A stretch of 51,769 bases of DNA from an uncultured Porphyromonadaceae bacterium (GTDB lineage Bacteria; Bacteroidota; Bacteroidia; Bacteroidales; Muribaculaceae). A model generated the notes under the pieces. It was not told the origin of the DNA. It ran no database searches and saw only the letters and a list, made by a program, of their open reading frames with translations. Shown here in pieces: positions 8,076 through 16,423 of the stretch. The stretch lies in the NCBI GenBank assembly GCA_937901905.1, contig CALDIF010000036.1, positions 1-51,769 of the forward strand, read 5' to 3'. The position numbers and the translations under genes were made by a program. Each line of letters begins with the position of its first letter. Position 1 is the stretch's first letter.

Positions 8076-9578
8076 ATGGCTGACAACTATGGAAAGGTGA
8101 CGCAGGTGATTGGCCCGGTGGTCGACATCGCGTTTGAGGGCGAGGGTGTTGCTCGTCCCCCCATCTACACCGCGTTGCGTGTCGAGCGTCCCGATGCTAC
8201 TCCGCTGATACTCGAGGTGGAGCAACACATTGGTGAGAACACTGTGCGTTGTGTGGCAATGGACAGTACCGACGGTCTTAAGCGTGGTACGCGTGTTGAG
8301 AACTTGGGGCGTCCGATCTCGGTGCCCACCGGTGAGCAGGTGAAAGGTCGTTTGCTCAATGTGATAGGACAACCTATTGATCACTTGGAACCCCTCAAGC
8401 AGGGTGCTCGTCGTGCTATTCACCAGCCGGCTCCCGCGTTTGCCGACTTGTCTATCACACAGGAAATTCTTTATACCGGTATTAAAGTGATTGACTTGAT
8501 CGAGCCTTTCAGCAAGGGTGGCAAAATCGGTCTGTTCGGTGGTGCCGGTGTGGGTAAGACAGTGCTTATCATGGAGTTAATTCACAATATTGCCCATGGT
8601 CACAACGGTTTCTCGGTGTTCACCGGAGTAGGCGAGCGCACTCGTGAAGGTAACGACCTGTTGCGCGAGATGATCGAGAGCGGTGTGATTAACTACGGCG
8701 ATAAATTCCGCGAAGGCATGGAAAAAGGTGAGTGGAACCTTGAGGACGTCGATATGGACGCCGTGAGCGCATCGCAGGCAACGTTAGTGTTCGGTCAGAT
8801 GAACGAGCCGCCGGGTGCGCGTCTTCGCGTCGCGTTGAGCGGGCTGACCGTAGCCGAGCAATTCCGTGATCAAGACGGTGGCGGTAAGGACATATTGTTG
8901 TTCATGGACAACATTTTCCGTTTCACCCAAGCCGGTAGCGAGGTGAGCGCGTTGTTGGGTCGTATGCCCAGTGCCGTGGGTTATCAGCCTACACTCGCGA
9001 GCGAGATGGGTAAGTTGCAGGAGCGCATCACCAGCACCAAGAGCGGTTCGATCACGTCGGTGCAAGCCGTGTACGTGCCTGCCGATGACCTCACCGACCC
9101 GGCTCCGGCAACCACGTTCAACTTCTTGGACGCAACATGTGTGTTAAGTCGTAAGATTGCCGAGTTGGGTATCTATCCGGCTGTTGACCCATTGGCATCG
9201 ACATCACGAATTATGGATCCTAACATTATCGGCAACGAGCATTACGACGTGGCTCAACGTGTTATTCACTTGTTGCAAAAGTATAATGAGTTACAGGATA
9301 TTATCGCTATCCTCGGTGTTGACGAGTTGAGTGATGAAGATAAATTGGTCGTTTCGCGCGCGCGTCGTGCTCAACGTTTCCTCTCTCAACCGTTCTTCGT
9401 TGCCGAGCAGTTTACCGGACTTCCGGGCGTGATGGTACCGCTTGCCGAGACAATTCGCGGTTTCAAGATGATACTCGATGGCGAGGTGGATTATTTGCCC
9501 GAGCAGGCCTTCTTGAGTGTCGGTACTATTGACGAGGCAATCGAGAAAGGTAAGAAATTGCTTGCCGAGGCAGGTTGA
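8076..9578 (+). CDS. atpD: ATP synthase F1 subunit beta
   Basis: The catalytic beta subunit of F1Fo ATP synthase. The 500-residue protein has the N-terminal barrel (GKVTQVIGPVVDIAF), Walker A GGAGVGKT (155-162), the catalytic region GERTREGNDL, Walker B LLFMDNIFRFTQAGSEVSALLGRMPSAVGYQ (in part) and the ATPase signature PAVDPLASTSR. It opens the atpDCBEFHAG cluster, the Bacteroidetes order with beta and epsilon first, and follows nuoH on the same strand with a 49-base AT-rich gap. Confidence 0.97.
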   Translation: MADNYGKVTQVIGPVVDIAFEGEGVARPPIYTALRVERPDATPLILEVEQHIGENTVRCVAMDSTDGLKRGTRVENLGRPISVPTGEQVKGRLLNVIGQPIDHLEPLKQGARRAIHQPAPAFADLSITQEILYTGIKVIDLIEPFSKGGKIGLFGGAGVGKTVLIMELIHNIAHGHNGFSVFTGVGERTREGNDLLREMIESGVINYGDKFREGMEKGEWNLEDVDMDAVSASQATLVFGQMNEPPGARLRVALSGLTVAEQFRDQDGGGKDILLFMDNIFRFTQAGSEVSALLGRMPSAVGYQPTLASEMGKLQERITSTKSGSITSVQAVYVPADDLTDPAPATTFNFLDATCVLSRKIAELGIYPAVDPLASTSRIMDPNIIGNEHYDVAQRVIHLLQKYNELQDIIAILGVDELSDEDKLVVSRARRAQRFLSQPFFVAEQFTGLPGVMVPLAETIRGFKMILDGEVDYLPEQAFLSVGTIDEAIEKGKKLLAEAG

Positions 9579-9609
9579 TGTATATCTCTACTTACGATAA
9601 ATTCCGGTT

Positions 9610-9846
9610 ATGACACTCAAGATAATATCAGCCGAGCAAGTCGAGTTTGAGGGCGAGGTGACTCAAGTTACGTTGCCCGGCGCGATGGGTAAATTCCAAG
9701 TGTTGCGGTCTCACGCTGCGATGATTGCTGCCCTGCAAGCCGGCACGGCGAGTTACACCCTTGTTGACGGCACGACAGCCACGCGCGAGATAGCCGGTGG
9801 TGTCGCCGATGTCAAGAACGATGTAGTGAGTGTGTGTCTATATTGA
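9610..9846 (+). CDS. atpC: ATP synthase F1 subunit epsilon (short form)
   Basis: Epsilon links the rotor to F1. This 78-residue protein has only the N-terminal beta-sandwich (MTLKIISAEQ, LPGAMGKFQVLRSHAAMIAAL, EIAGGVADVKNDVVSVCLY). The C-terminal helical hairpin that can inhibit the enzyme in E. coli (subunit about 138 residues) is missing. The frame ends naturally with TGA and the next gene starts 21 bases on, so this is a short form rather than a truncation by frameshift. Short epsilon subunits occur in related Bacteroidetes. Confidence 0.9.
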   Translation: MTLKIISAEQVEFEGEVTQVTLPGAMGKFQVLRSHAAMIAALQAGTASYTLVDGTTATREIAGGVADVKNDVVSVCLY

Positions 9847-9867
9847 CAGTTTTGTGTTTATTGAACA

Positions 9868-10935
9868 ATGAATAAGTGGATAACGACCATAGTAGCGGTA
9901 TTGATCTTGGGCTTCATGGCTTTAGGTTATGCCGACGCGGCGCACCACAGCGAGTTGCACGGACAGAGCGAGTTGAACCCGAAGGAGATTATCTTTGACC
10001 ACCTGGGTGATGCTTACGGTTGGGAATTGCCTTTCAACCACTCGACACGCATTCCGTTGCCTGTTATCGTGCGCTCGCATGACGGCTCGTGGCATGTGTT
10101 TTCATCGTCACGGGTGACGCAGGGGGCCAACTACGACGGTTTCGAACTCGCCACCGAGGGCGACTTGAGCGGCAAGTTGGTTGAGCGTTTGCCCGATGGC
10201 ACTTTATCACGTCCGTTAGATATGTCGGTCACCAAGAATGTGGCTGCAATTTTCATTGCTGCGTTGTTGGTGTTGTGGATGGTCATGTCGTTGCGCGCTT
10301 GGTACAAGCATAATGGAATGAAGGCACCGCGTGGTGGCAAGGGCTTTATCGAGTTGATAGTGGAATTTGTCTATCACGACACGATACGTCCGGTCATGGG
10401 AAAGGCGGCACCCAAATATGCTTCCTACCTGTTGACGGCATTCTTCTTCATCTTGACACTCAACCTGTTGGGCTTGATTGTTGTTTTCCCCGGTGGAGCC
10501 AACGTGACCGGTAACCTTGCCGTGACGATGGTGTTGGCATTGTGTACGTTTGTCATCACGTGCTTCAGTGGCACGCGGGAGTATTGGAAAGAGATTTTCT
10601 GGCCCGAGGTCCCCATGGCTCTCAAGTGTCCGGTGCCTCTAATGCCGTTGATTGAATTCCTCGGAATTTTCACCAAGCCATTGGCATTGATGATTCGTTT
10701 GTTTGCCAACATGATGAGCGGTCACATGGTAGTGATTGTGCTCGTGTTGTTCATCTTTATTTTCACGGGCAAGTTCGGCCTCGGTGTGGGCATCGGAACA
10801 TCGGTTCTTTCAATGGCTTTCACCTTGTTCATGTTGTTGCTCGACACGTTGGTCAGTTTCATTCAAGCCTACGTGTTCACGTTGTTGTCGACGATTTTTA
10901 TCTCGATGGCTCTCGTTGAGGAGCATCACGCATGA
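9868..10935 (+). CDS. atpB: ATP synthase Fo subunit a (N-terminally extended)
   Basis: Subunit a forms the proton half-channels against the c-ring. The essential arginine is present (ALMIRLFANMMSGH, Arg277). The 355-residue protein is much longer than the E. coli form: residues 1-25 look like a signal peptide (ending ADAAHH) and about 26-120 form a hydrophilic, presumably periplasmic domain before the first core helix at about 124-143. Such extensions are known in Bacteroidetes. There is no small gene between atpC and atpB, where some relatives carry an extra atpI-like ORF. Confidence 0.93.
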   Translation: MNKWITTIVAVLILGFMALGYADAAHHSELHGQSELNPKEIIFDHLGDAYGWELPFNHSTRIPLPVIVRSHDGSWHVFSSSRVTQGANYDGFELATEGDLSGKLVERLPDGTLSRPLDMSVTKNVAAIFIAALLVLWMVMSLRAWYKHNGMKAPRGGKGFIELIVEFVYHDTIRPVMGKAAPKYASYLLTAFFFILTLNLLGLIVVFPGGANVTGNLAVTMVLALCTFVITCFSGTREYWKEIFWPEVPMALKCPVPLMPLIEFLGIFTKPLALMIRLFANMMSGHMVVIVLVLFIFIFTGKFGLGVGIGTSVLSMAFTLFMLLLDTLVSFIQAYVFTLLSTIFISMALVEEHHA

Positions 10936-10999
10936 TAGCGATGACTTTTTTAACAGATAATTAAATAATACAATAATAACACTTTAAACGATTAAAACT

Positions 11000-11239
11000 A
11001 TGTTAACAATGATTTTGGCAGAGGCTATCGCCAACTTTGGCGCAGCAGTAGGCGCGGGTATTGCCGCACTGGCAGCAGGCATCGGTATCGGTAAGATTGG
11101 TGGCTCGGCGATGGAGTCAATCGCTCGCCAACCCGAGTCGACCGGTGACATTCGCAGTAACATGATCGTGATTGCCGCTCTCATCGAGGGTGTCGCACTG
11201 CTCGCCTTGATCGTGTGTGTGCTCGCGATTATCATGTGA
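11000..11239 (+). CDS. atpE: ATP synthase Fo subunit c
   Basis: The c-ring subunit. The 79 residues form two membrane helices joined by the polar loop ARQPE. The ion-binding carboxylate is Glu63 in helix 2 (VIAALIEGVALLAL). The residues that accompany Na+ binding in Ilyobacter-type rings (Gln32 in helix 1 and Ser-Thr after the Glu) are replaced here by Ile30 and Gly-Val, so a proton-driven ring is the better inference. Gly-rich helix 1 (AAVGAGIAALAAGIGIG) is typical. It is flanked by atpB and atpF with gaps of 64 and 26 bases. Confidence 0.95.
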   Translation: MLTMILAEAIANFGAAVGAGIAALAAGIGIGKIGGSAMESIARQPESTGDIRSNMIVIAALIEGVALLALIVCVLAIIM

Positions 11240-11265
11240 TTTAGTGTCATTAGAAATCTTGCACC

Positions 11266-11763
11266 ATGCAACTGTTTACGCCTGAATTTGGCCTTGCTTT
11301 TTGGATGTTTGTTGCCTTCCTGGGCTTATACTTTATCCTTGCCAAGTACGGTTGGCCGTACATCATCAAGTCGATGGATGAGCGTGCCGACCTGATAGAC
11401 AAGGGTGTCGCCTTTGCTCAGGAGGCACAAGCGCGCCTTGACGGTGCCAAAGCCGAGGCCGACAAGTTGATTGCCGAGGCGCGGTCGAGCCAGGCCGATA
11501 CCTTACGCGAGGCGGAGAAGATGTATAACCAAATTGTCGAGAACGCAAAGGCTGATGCCGCCATCGAGGCTCAAAAGGTTGCCGAACAAGCCCAAGTGCG
11601 CATTGAACAGGCTCGAAAAGAGAGCGAACGTCAACTGCGCATCGAGGTAACCGAGGTCGCCTTGCAAATAGCCGAAAAGGTGGTGCGTCGACATATGGAA
11701 AATGACAAGGCTCAACAAGAACTCGTCGAGAAATATCTCGCCGAGGTGGAGAGCAAGAATTGA
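11266..11763 (+). CDS. atpF: ATP synthase Fo subunit b
   Basis: The peripheral stalk subunit. The 165-residue protein has one N-terminal membrane helix (about 8-27, GLAFWMFVAFLGLYFILAKY) followed by a long charged coiled coil (about 40-160) rich in Ala, Glu, Lys and Gln, as in the family. A single b subunit gene is present, so the stalk should be a homodimer. It sits between atpE and atpH in the standard order. Confidence 0.93.
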   Translation: MQLFTPEFGLAFWMFVAFLGLYFILAKYGWPYIIKSMDERADLIDKGVAFAQEAQARLDGAKAEADKLIAEARSSQADTLREAEKMYNQIVENAKADAAIEAQKVAEQAQVRIEQARKESERQLRIEVTEVALQIAEKVVRRHMENDKAQQELVEKYLAEVESKN

Positions 11764-11790
11764 ACGGGTTAGGCTACAATAGTCAAGACA

Positions 11791-12330
11791 ATGAACGACG
11801 GACTGATACCACGGCGTTATGCCAAGGCGTTGTACAAGATAGCGATTGAAAACGGCGACGCCAAGCAGATATATGACCAACTGCGCGAACTCAACTTCCG
11901 TTACACGGCAATAGATGAGTTAAAGCGTCTGGTCTCGAACCCGTATATCCCCGATGAACAAAAGGGGGCGCTGTTGCTTGCCGCTGCGGGTGCCAAAACG
12001 GGTAGTTCGCTCGATAAGTTCATCTTGATGGTAATTCGAAACAATCGCGCCACAATGTTGCGCAAGATAGCGTTGGCTTACTTGCAACTATATCGCGAGG
12101 CGAATAATATCGCCAAGGTGGAGATCGCCATGGCAACACAATTGCCATCAACCGAGGTTGAGGAGATAATTGCCATTGTCAAAGAACGGTTGGGCGATAT
12201 GACTCTTGAAATTTCGCAGACTATTGACCCACGACTTATCGGCGGTTTTACTGTCAAGATAGACGACTTGCTGCTCGATGCCAGCGTGAGCAACGAACTC
12301 AAGCGACTGCGCTTGAACTTGCTCAAGTAA
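11791..12330 (+). CDS. atpH: ATP synthase F1 subunit delta
   Basis: The delta (OSCP) subunit joins the peripheral stalk to the top of F1. The 179-residue product starts with the typical LIPRRYAKALYKIA helix and ends with the family signature IGGFTVKIDDLLLDASVSNELKRLRLNLLK (in part). Normal length. It is 27 bases after atpF and 41 bases before atpA. Confidence 0.93.
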   Translation: MNDGLIPRRYAKALYKIAIENGDAKQIYDQLRELNFRYTAIDELKRLVSNPYIPDEQKGALLLAAAGAKTGSSLDKFILMVIRNNRATMLRKIALAYLQLYREANNIAKVEIAMATQLPSTEVEEIIAIVKERLGDMTLEISQTIDPRLIGGFTVKIDDLLLDASVSNELKRLRLNLLK

Positions 12331-12371
12331 ACCGTGGGCGGCTTGACATTAATTTTTCAACATGACAAACA

Positions 12372-13949
12372 ATGATTAATCCAAGTGAAATATCCGACAT
12401 ACTGAAACAGCAACTCAGCGACCTGCAGCGTACGGTGTCGTTCGAGGAAGTCGGTACAGTGCTCGAGGTGGGCGACGGTGTGGCACACGTGTACGGCTTG
12501 ACAAATGTTGAGGCGAACGAACTCGTTGAGTTCGAGAATGGTGTGACCGGTGTTGCAATGAACCTCGAGGAGAGTGACGTGGGTGTGATTTTGCTCGATG
12601 AGGTTGACTCGGTTTCCGAGAACATGAAAGTGCGTCGCACGGGTGAAATCGCGTCCATTGAGGTGGGCGAGGGCTTGATGGGGCGTGTGATAAACGTCCT
12701 TGCAGCCCCCATTGACGGTCGCGGACCTATTGAGGGCGAGCGCATTCGTCTGCCACTCGAGCGCAAGGCTCCCGGTGTAATCTTCCGTCAACCTGTGAAC
12801 CAGCCGTTACAGACCGGTCTCAAGGCCATTGACTCGATGATACCCATCGGTCGCGGTCAGCGCGAACTTATAATCGGTGACCGACAGATAGGTAAGACTG
12901 CCATCGCCATCGACACTATCATTAACCAAAAGAGTGCTTACGAGGCGGGCAAACCTGTCTATTGCATCTACGTTGCCATCGGCCAAAAGGCATCGACCGT
13001 TGCCGCTCTCGTCAATAAGTTGAACGAGATGGGTGCGCTACCTTATACTGTGGTCGTGGCTGCAACGGCTGCCGACTCGGCATCAATGCGTTATTATGCG
13101 CCCTTTGCCGGAGCCGCGATAGGCGAGTACTTCCGCGACACCGGTCGCGATGCTCTCGTGATCTACGATGACTTGTCAAAGCACGCTGTCGCTTACCGTG
13201 AGATCTCACTTATCCTCAAGCGCCCGTCGGGTCGCGAGGCCTACCCCGGCGATATATTCTACTTGCACAGCCGTTTGCTCGAACGTGCAGCGAAGATCAA
13301 CGACAACCAGGACGTGGCTTCCAAGATGAACGACCTGCCCGATGTCTTGCGCCCCATGGTGAAGGGTGGCGGTTCTCTCACAGCATTGCCCATTATCGAG
13401 ACACAAGCCGGTGACGTGAGTGCTTATATCCCCACAAACGTCATTTCGATTACCGACGGACAGATTTACCTCGAGACGGCATTGTTCAATGCCGGTATTC
13501 GCCCTGCTGTCAACGTGGGTATCAGTGTTAGTCGTGTGGGCGGTAATGCACAAATCAAGGCAATGAAGAAGGTTGCCGGTACGCTCAAGATAGCCCAAGC
13601 GCAGTATCGTGAGTTGGAGGCTTTCACCAAGTTCGGTGGCGACATTGATCCGGTGACAGCCCGCACCATTGATACCGGTCGCAAGAATGAGCGTCTGCTT
13701 GTCCAACCTCAATATGTGCCCATGAAGGTTGAGGAGCAAGTGGCTATCATCTATTGCGGTGTTAACGGTCTGCTCCAACGGGTGCCGCTCGACAAGGTGA
13801 GCGAGTTTGAGCAACTGTTCATCAACTACTTGCGCGCCAAGCATCAACCTGATGTTCTCGACGTGCTGCGTGGTGGTGTGATAGATGCCGATGTGATGTC
13901 AAAACTCAAGGCTGCTGCCGAGCAAATTGCCGGTCAATATGCCTCGTGA
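12372..13949 (+). CDS. atpA: ATP synthase F1 subunit alpha
   Basis: The regulatory nucleotide-binding subunit of F1. The 525-residue protein shows the N-terminal barrel, Walker A-like GDRQIGKT (169-176), the Walker B region ALVIYDDLSKHAVAYREISL and the alpha/beta signature PAVNVGISVSRVGG. It follows atpH and precedes atpG by 19 bases. Identification secure. Confidence 0.97.
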   Translation: MINPSEISDILKQQLSDLQRTVSFEEVGTVLEVGDGVAHVYGLTNVEANELVEFENGVTGVAMNLEESDVGVILLDEVDSVSENMKVRRTGEIASIEVGEGLMGRVINVLAAPIDGRGPIEGERIRLPLERKAPGVIFRQPVNQPLQTGLKAIDSMIPIGRGQRELIIGDRQIGKTAIAIDTIINQKSAYEAGKPVYCIYVAIGQKASTVAALVNKLNEMGALPYTVVVAATAADSASMRYYAPFAGAAIGEYFRDTGRDALVIYDDLSKHAVAYREISLILKRPSGREAYPGDIFYLHSRLLERAAKINDNQDVASKMNDLPDVLRPMVKGGGSLTALPIIETQAGDVSAYIPTNVISITDGQIYLETALFNAGIRPAVNVGISVSRVGGNAQIKAMKKVAGTLKIAQAQYRELEAFTKFGGDIDPVTARTIDTGRKNERLLVQPQYVPMKVEEQVAIIYCGVNGLLQRVPLDKVSEFEQLFINYLRAKHQPDVLDVLRGGVIDADVMSKLKAAAEQIAGQYAS

Positions 13950-13968
13950 AATGATATAAAGACAGTTT

Positions 13969-14844
13969 ATGGCTACACTACGTGAACTCAAGAGTCGCAT
14001 TGGCTCGGTCGCTTCGACGCAGAAGACAACGAGTGCCATGAAGATGATTTCATCGGCGAAGATGCGCAAGGCGACGCAACAGTTGCAACGCCTGTCGCCT
14101 TATCGCGACATGGTGCGCAACGTTATCAGCCACTTGTTGGTCACCGATAGCGAGTTCGACTCGCCGTTGCTCAACTCACGCGAGATACAGCGTGTGGCTC
14201 TCGTCGTGATGGGTAGTGACGATGGCTTGTGTGGTGCGTTTAACATTAACATTTTCAAGCAGTTACTTGTCTCTATCGAAAAGTGGCGCAATCTTGGTGT
14301 TGCGGTTACTGTGATACCCGTGGGACGCAAGTTGACCAAGGCAACTTTAAAATTGAATATTGAAGGTGTTGAGGTCGAGACGACCGACTTGAACACTCGC
14401 AGTGACAGCAACAGGTTGCATGATTTTACGGCAAACTTGGTTGATCGTTTCACAGCGTGCGAGTTGGACTGCGTTGAGGTGTTTTACATGTGCTTCAAGA
14501 GTGCCGGCAAGCAGGTGCTTGAGAACGAGCAACTGTTGCCCGTGCGCTACGAGGCTCTCACGGGGCAGGTCGACGAGTCGGCTGCCAATAGCCCCTGCTT
14601 GTTCGAGCCCGATGCTAACGCCATTTTCCGTTCGGTATTGCCATTGCATATCCGTGCCACGATGCAAAATATTTTCACCCAGAGTGCGGCGAGCGAGCAA
14701 GCGGCTCGCGTGATGGCGATGCAGACGGCAAGCGATAACGCCAAGGAGTTACTTGACACGCTCAATCTCGAGTACAACAAGTTACGCCAAAGTGCCATCA
14801 CCACCGAGTTGCTCGACATCCTCGGCGGACAGGTGGTGCGATAA
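13969..14844 (+). CDS. atpG: ATP synthase F1 subunit gamma
   Basis: The central rotor shaft. The 291-residue protein has the N-terminal helix (ATLRELKSRIGSVASTQKTT, AMKMISSAKMRKA) and the C-terminal helix with NAKELLDTLNLEYNKLRQSAITTELLDI (in part), both hallmarks of the gamma coiled coil. It is the last atp gene; the next gene, nuoI, begins 77 bases later after two small hairpins. Confidence 0.95.
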   Translation: MATLRELKSRIGSVASTQKTTSAMKMISSAKMRKATQQLQRLSPYRDMVRNVISHLLVTDSEFDSPLLNSREIQRVALVVMGSDDGLCGAFNINIFKQLLVSIEKWRNLGVAVTVIPVGRKLTKATLKLNIEGVEVETTDLNTRSDSNRLHDFTANLVDRFTACELDCVEVFYMCFKSAGKQVLENEQLLPVRYEALTGQVDESAANSPCLFEPDANAIFRSVLPLHIRATMQNIFTQSAASEQAARVMAMQTASDNAKELLDTLNLEYNKLRQSAITTELLDILGGQVVR

Positions 14845-14856
14845 GCAGTCTAATAG

Positions 14857-14914
14857 CGGCGTTGCCGCGCATATAGCAGTGAGCAAGTTTTTACTTGCGA
14901 GACTAAAGTTTTTT
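14857..14914 (+). promoter_or_regulatory. Paired hairpins and T-run at the atpG-nuoI junction
   Basis: The 77-base gap after atpG holds two small hairpins: GCGGC-GTT-GCCGC (about 14858-14870) and GCAAGT-TTTT-ACTTGC (about 14883-14898). A run of eight T follows about ten bases after the second. This is the only gap in the run that looks like a weak terminator, attenuator or RNA processing site. No TAnnTTTG promoter is seen before nuoI. Confidence 0.4.
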
Positions 14915-14921
14915 TTAAGAA

Positions 14922-15530
14922 ATGAGCATTAAGGAGTATTTCGTTTCGCTCTTCACCGGCTTCGGTAGCCTGTTGAAGGGTATGGCGGTGACAGGGCGCG
15001 AGTTGTTCACGCCCAAGGTGACCGAAAAATATCCCGAGAACCGCGCCGAATTGAAGATACCGGAGCGCTTTCGTGCAACCTTGCAGTTCGTGTACGATGA
15101 GCAAGGTAATCACAAGTGCATCGTGTGTGGCAGTTGCGAGCGTGCGTGCCCCAACGGTACTATCTCGATCACATCGCGCACCGTGACTCTCGCCGAGACT
15201 TTGCCTAACGGCAAACCTAAGACTAAGAAAAAGTTGGACAAATACATCTACGACTTGGGTTCGTGCACGTTTTGTGACTTGTGCGTCCTGTCATGTCCGA
15301 CCGGTGCTATTGAGTTCAGCAATGACTTTGAACAGGCTGTGTTCACGCGAGCCAAGTTAGTCAAGCAACTCAACAATCGCCCCGAACCGGAAGAGGCTGC
15401 ACCGGCTCCCAAACCGACAGCACCGGCTCCGAAGTCCGACACCGGAGACAAACTAGCGGCAGAGTCGAAGTCCGAGTCCGAGCCGAAGCAACCCCATGCG
15501 ACTCAAGGCGAAACTCAACCCGACGCTTAA
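14922..15530 (+). CDS. nuoI: NADH-quinone oxidoreductase subunit I
   Basis: NuoI carries clusters N6a and N6b, which pass electrons to NuoB. Two 4Fe-4S motifs are complete: Cys66-x2-Cys69-x2-Cys72-x3-Cys76 and Cys115-x2-Cys118-x2-Cys121-x3-Cys125. Residues about 152-202 form an unusual low-complexity tail of Pro, Ala, Lys, Ser and Glu (PAPKPTAPAPKSD). With no NuoEFG in the window, NuoI is the probable electron entry point from a soluble donor such as ferredoxin (inference from 11-subunit complexes). Here nuoI restarts the complex I genes after the eight ATP synthase genes. Confidence 0.94.
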   Translation: MSIKEYFVSLFTGFGSLLKGMAVTGRELFTPKVTEKYPENRAELKIPERFRATLQFVYDEQGNHKCIVCGSCERACPNGTISITSRTVTLAETLPNGKPKTKKKLDKYIYDLGSCTFCDLCVLSCPTGAIEFSNDFEQAVFTRAKLVKQLNNRPEPEEAAPAPKPTAPAPKSDTGDKLAAESKSESEPKQPHATQGETQPDA

Positions 15531-15554
15531 AACACAGTCTTTTCGAATATTGAT

Positions 15555-16070
15555 ATGGAATCGATAGGTAATATAATCGTTTATGTCGTGATTGCGTTGG
15601 CAATCACCGTGTTCTCGGTGTTGACTGTCACTACTCGCAAGATATTGCGTTCGGCGACTTATTTGCTCTTTGTGCTCTTCGCAACAGCCGGCATTTACTT
15701 CCAGTTGGACTATCACTTCCTCGGTGCGGTGCAAATTGCAGTGTATGCCGGTGGTATAGTGGTGTTGTTCGTGTTTGCCATTTTGCTCACTCACAAGCCC
15801 GGGCAAGATAGTGACCGTATCGCCTCTCATCGTCGATGGGCGGGCATTGTCGCTGCTGTTGCCGCAGTCGGTGTTTGTGCTTACGCACTGTTAAGCGTGG
15901 ACCGGTGGTGTGCCAAGGAGTTGCCGAGTATGCAGGAACTTGATATTACAACAGTGGGACGAGCCTTGTTGTCAACCGAGAAGTTTGGCTACCTGTTACC
16001 CTTTGAGGCGGTGAGTGTGTTGTTGCTCGCGTGTATTATCGGTGGAGTGGTGATTGCTCGCCGACGCTGA
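15555..16070 (+). CDS. nuoJ: NADH-quinone oxidoreductase subunit J
   Basis: A membrane subunit of the proton-pumping arm. The 171-residue protein has five hydrophobic segments and the conserved stretch FLGAVQIAVYAGGIVVLFVFAI (in part), including the pi-bulge helix region found in NuoJ. It ends at 16070, and nuoK begins about 33 bases later at its most likely ATG. Confidence 0.94.
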   Translation: MESIGNIIVYVVIALAITVFSVLTVTTRKILRSATYLLFVLFATAGIYFQLDYHFLGAVQIAVYAGGIVVLFVFAILLTHKPGQDSDRIASHRRWAGIVAAVAAVGVCAYALLSVDRWCAKELPSMQELDITTVGRALLSTEKFGYLLPFEAVSVLLLACIIGGVVIARRR

Positions 16071-16103
16071 TTGTTTAATGTACATCAATGTGAGTTAAAG
16101 ATT

Positions 16104-16415
16104 ATGGAATTGACAGTTCTGATGTATTTGTTGCCGGCGTTGGTGATGTTCGGCTGTGGTGTGTACGGTTTCTTGACACGCAAGAACATGATTGCTATCA
16201 TGATCTCGCTTGAGTTGATGCTCAACGCGGTTGATATTAATTTTGTTGTGTTTAACCGTTATCTGTTCCCCGGACAGTTGGAGGGAATGTTCTTCACCCT
16301 GTTTGCAATAGCCATTGCAGCAGCCGAGACGGCATTGGCTCTTGCTATAATAATTAATGTGTATCGTGTTGCTCGCAACGTTGATATAGATGATGTATCC
16401 AAATTGAAATTTTAA
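16104..16415 (+). CDS. nuoK: NADH-quinone oxidoreductase subunit K
   Basis: A three-helix antiporter-like subunit (MrpC-type). I place the start at the ATG at 16104, giving 103 residues, the usual size. A TTG at 16071 would add 11 polar residues with no support. Two membrane glutamates important for proton transfer are seen: Glu37 (ISLELMLNAV) and Glu75 (AAAETALALAI). nuoL follows after 8 bases. Confidence 0.93.
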   Translation: MELTVLMYLLPALVMFGCGVYGFLTRKNMIAIMISLELMLNAVDINFVVFNRYLFPGQLEGMFFTLFAIAIAAAETALALAIIINVYRVARNVDIDDVSKLKF

Positions 16416-16423
16416 ATCAAGTT

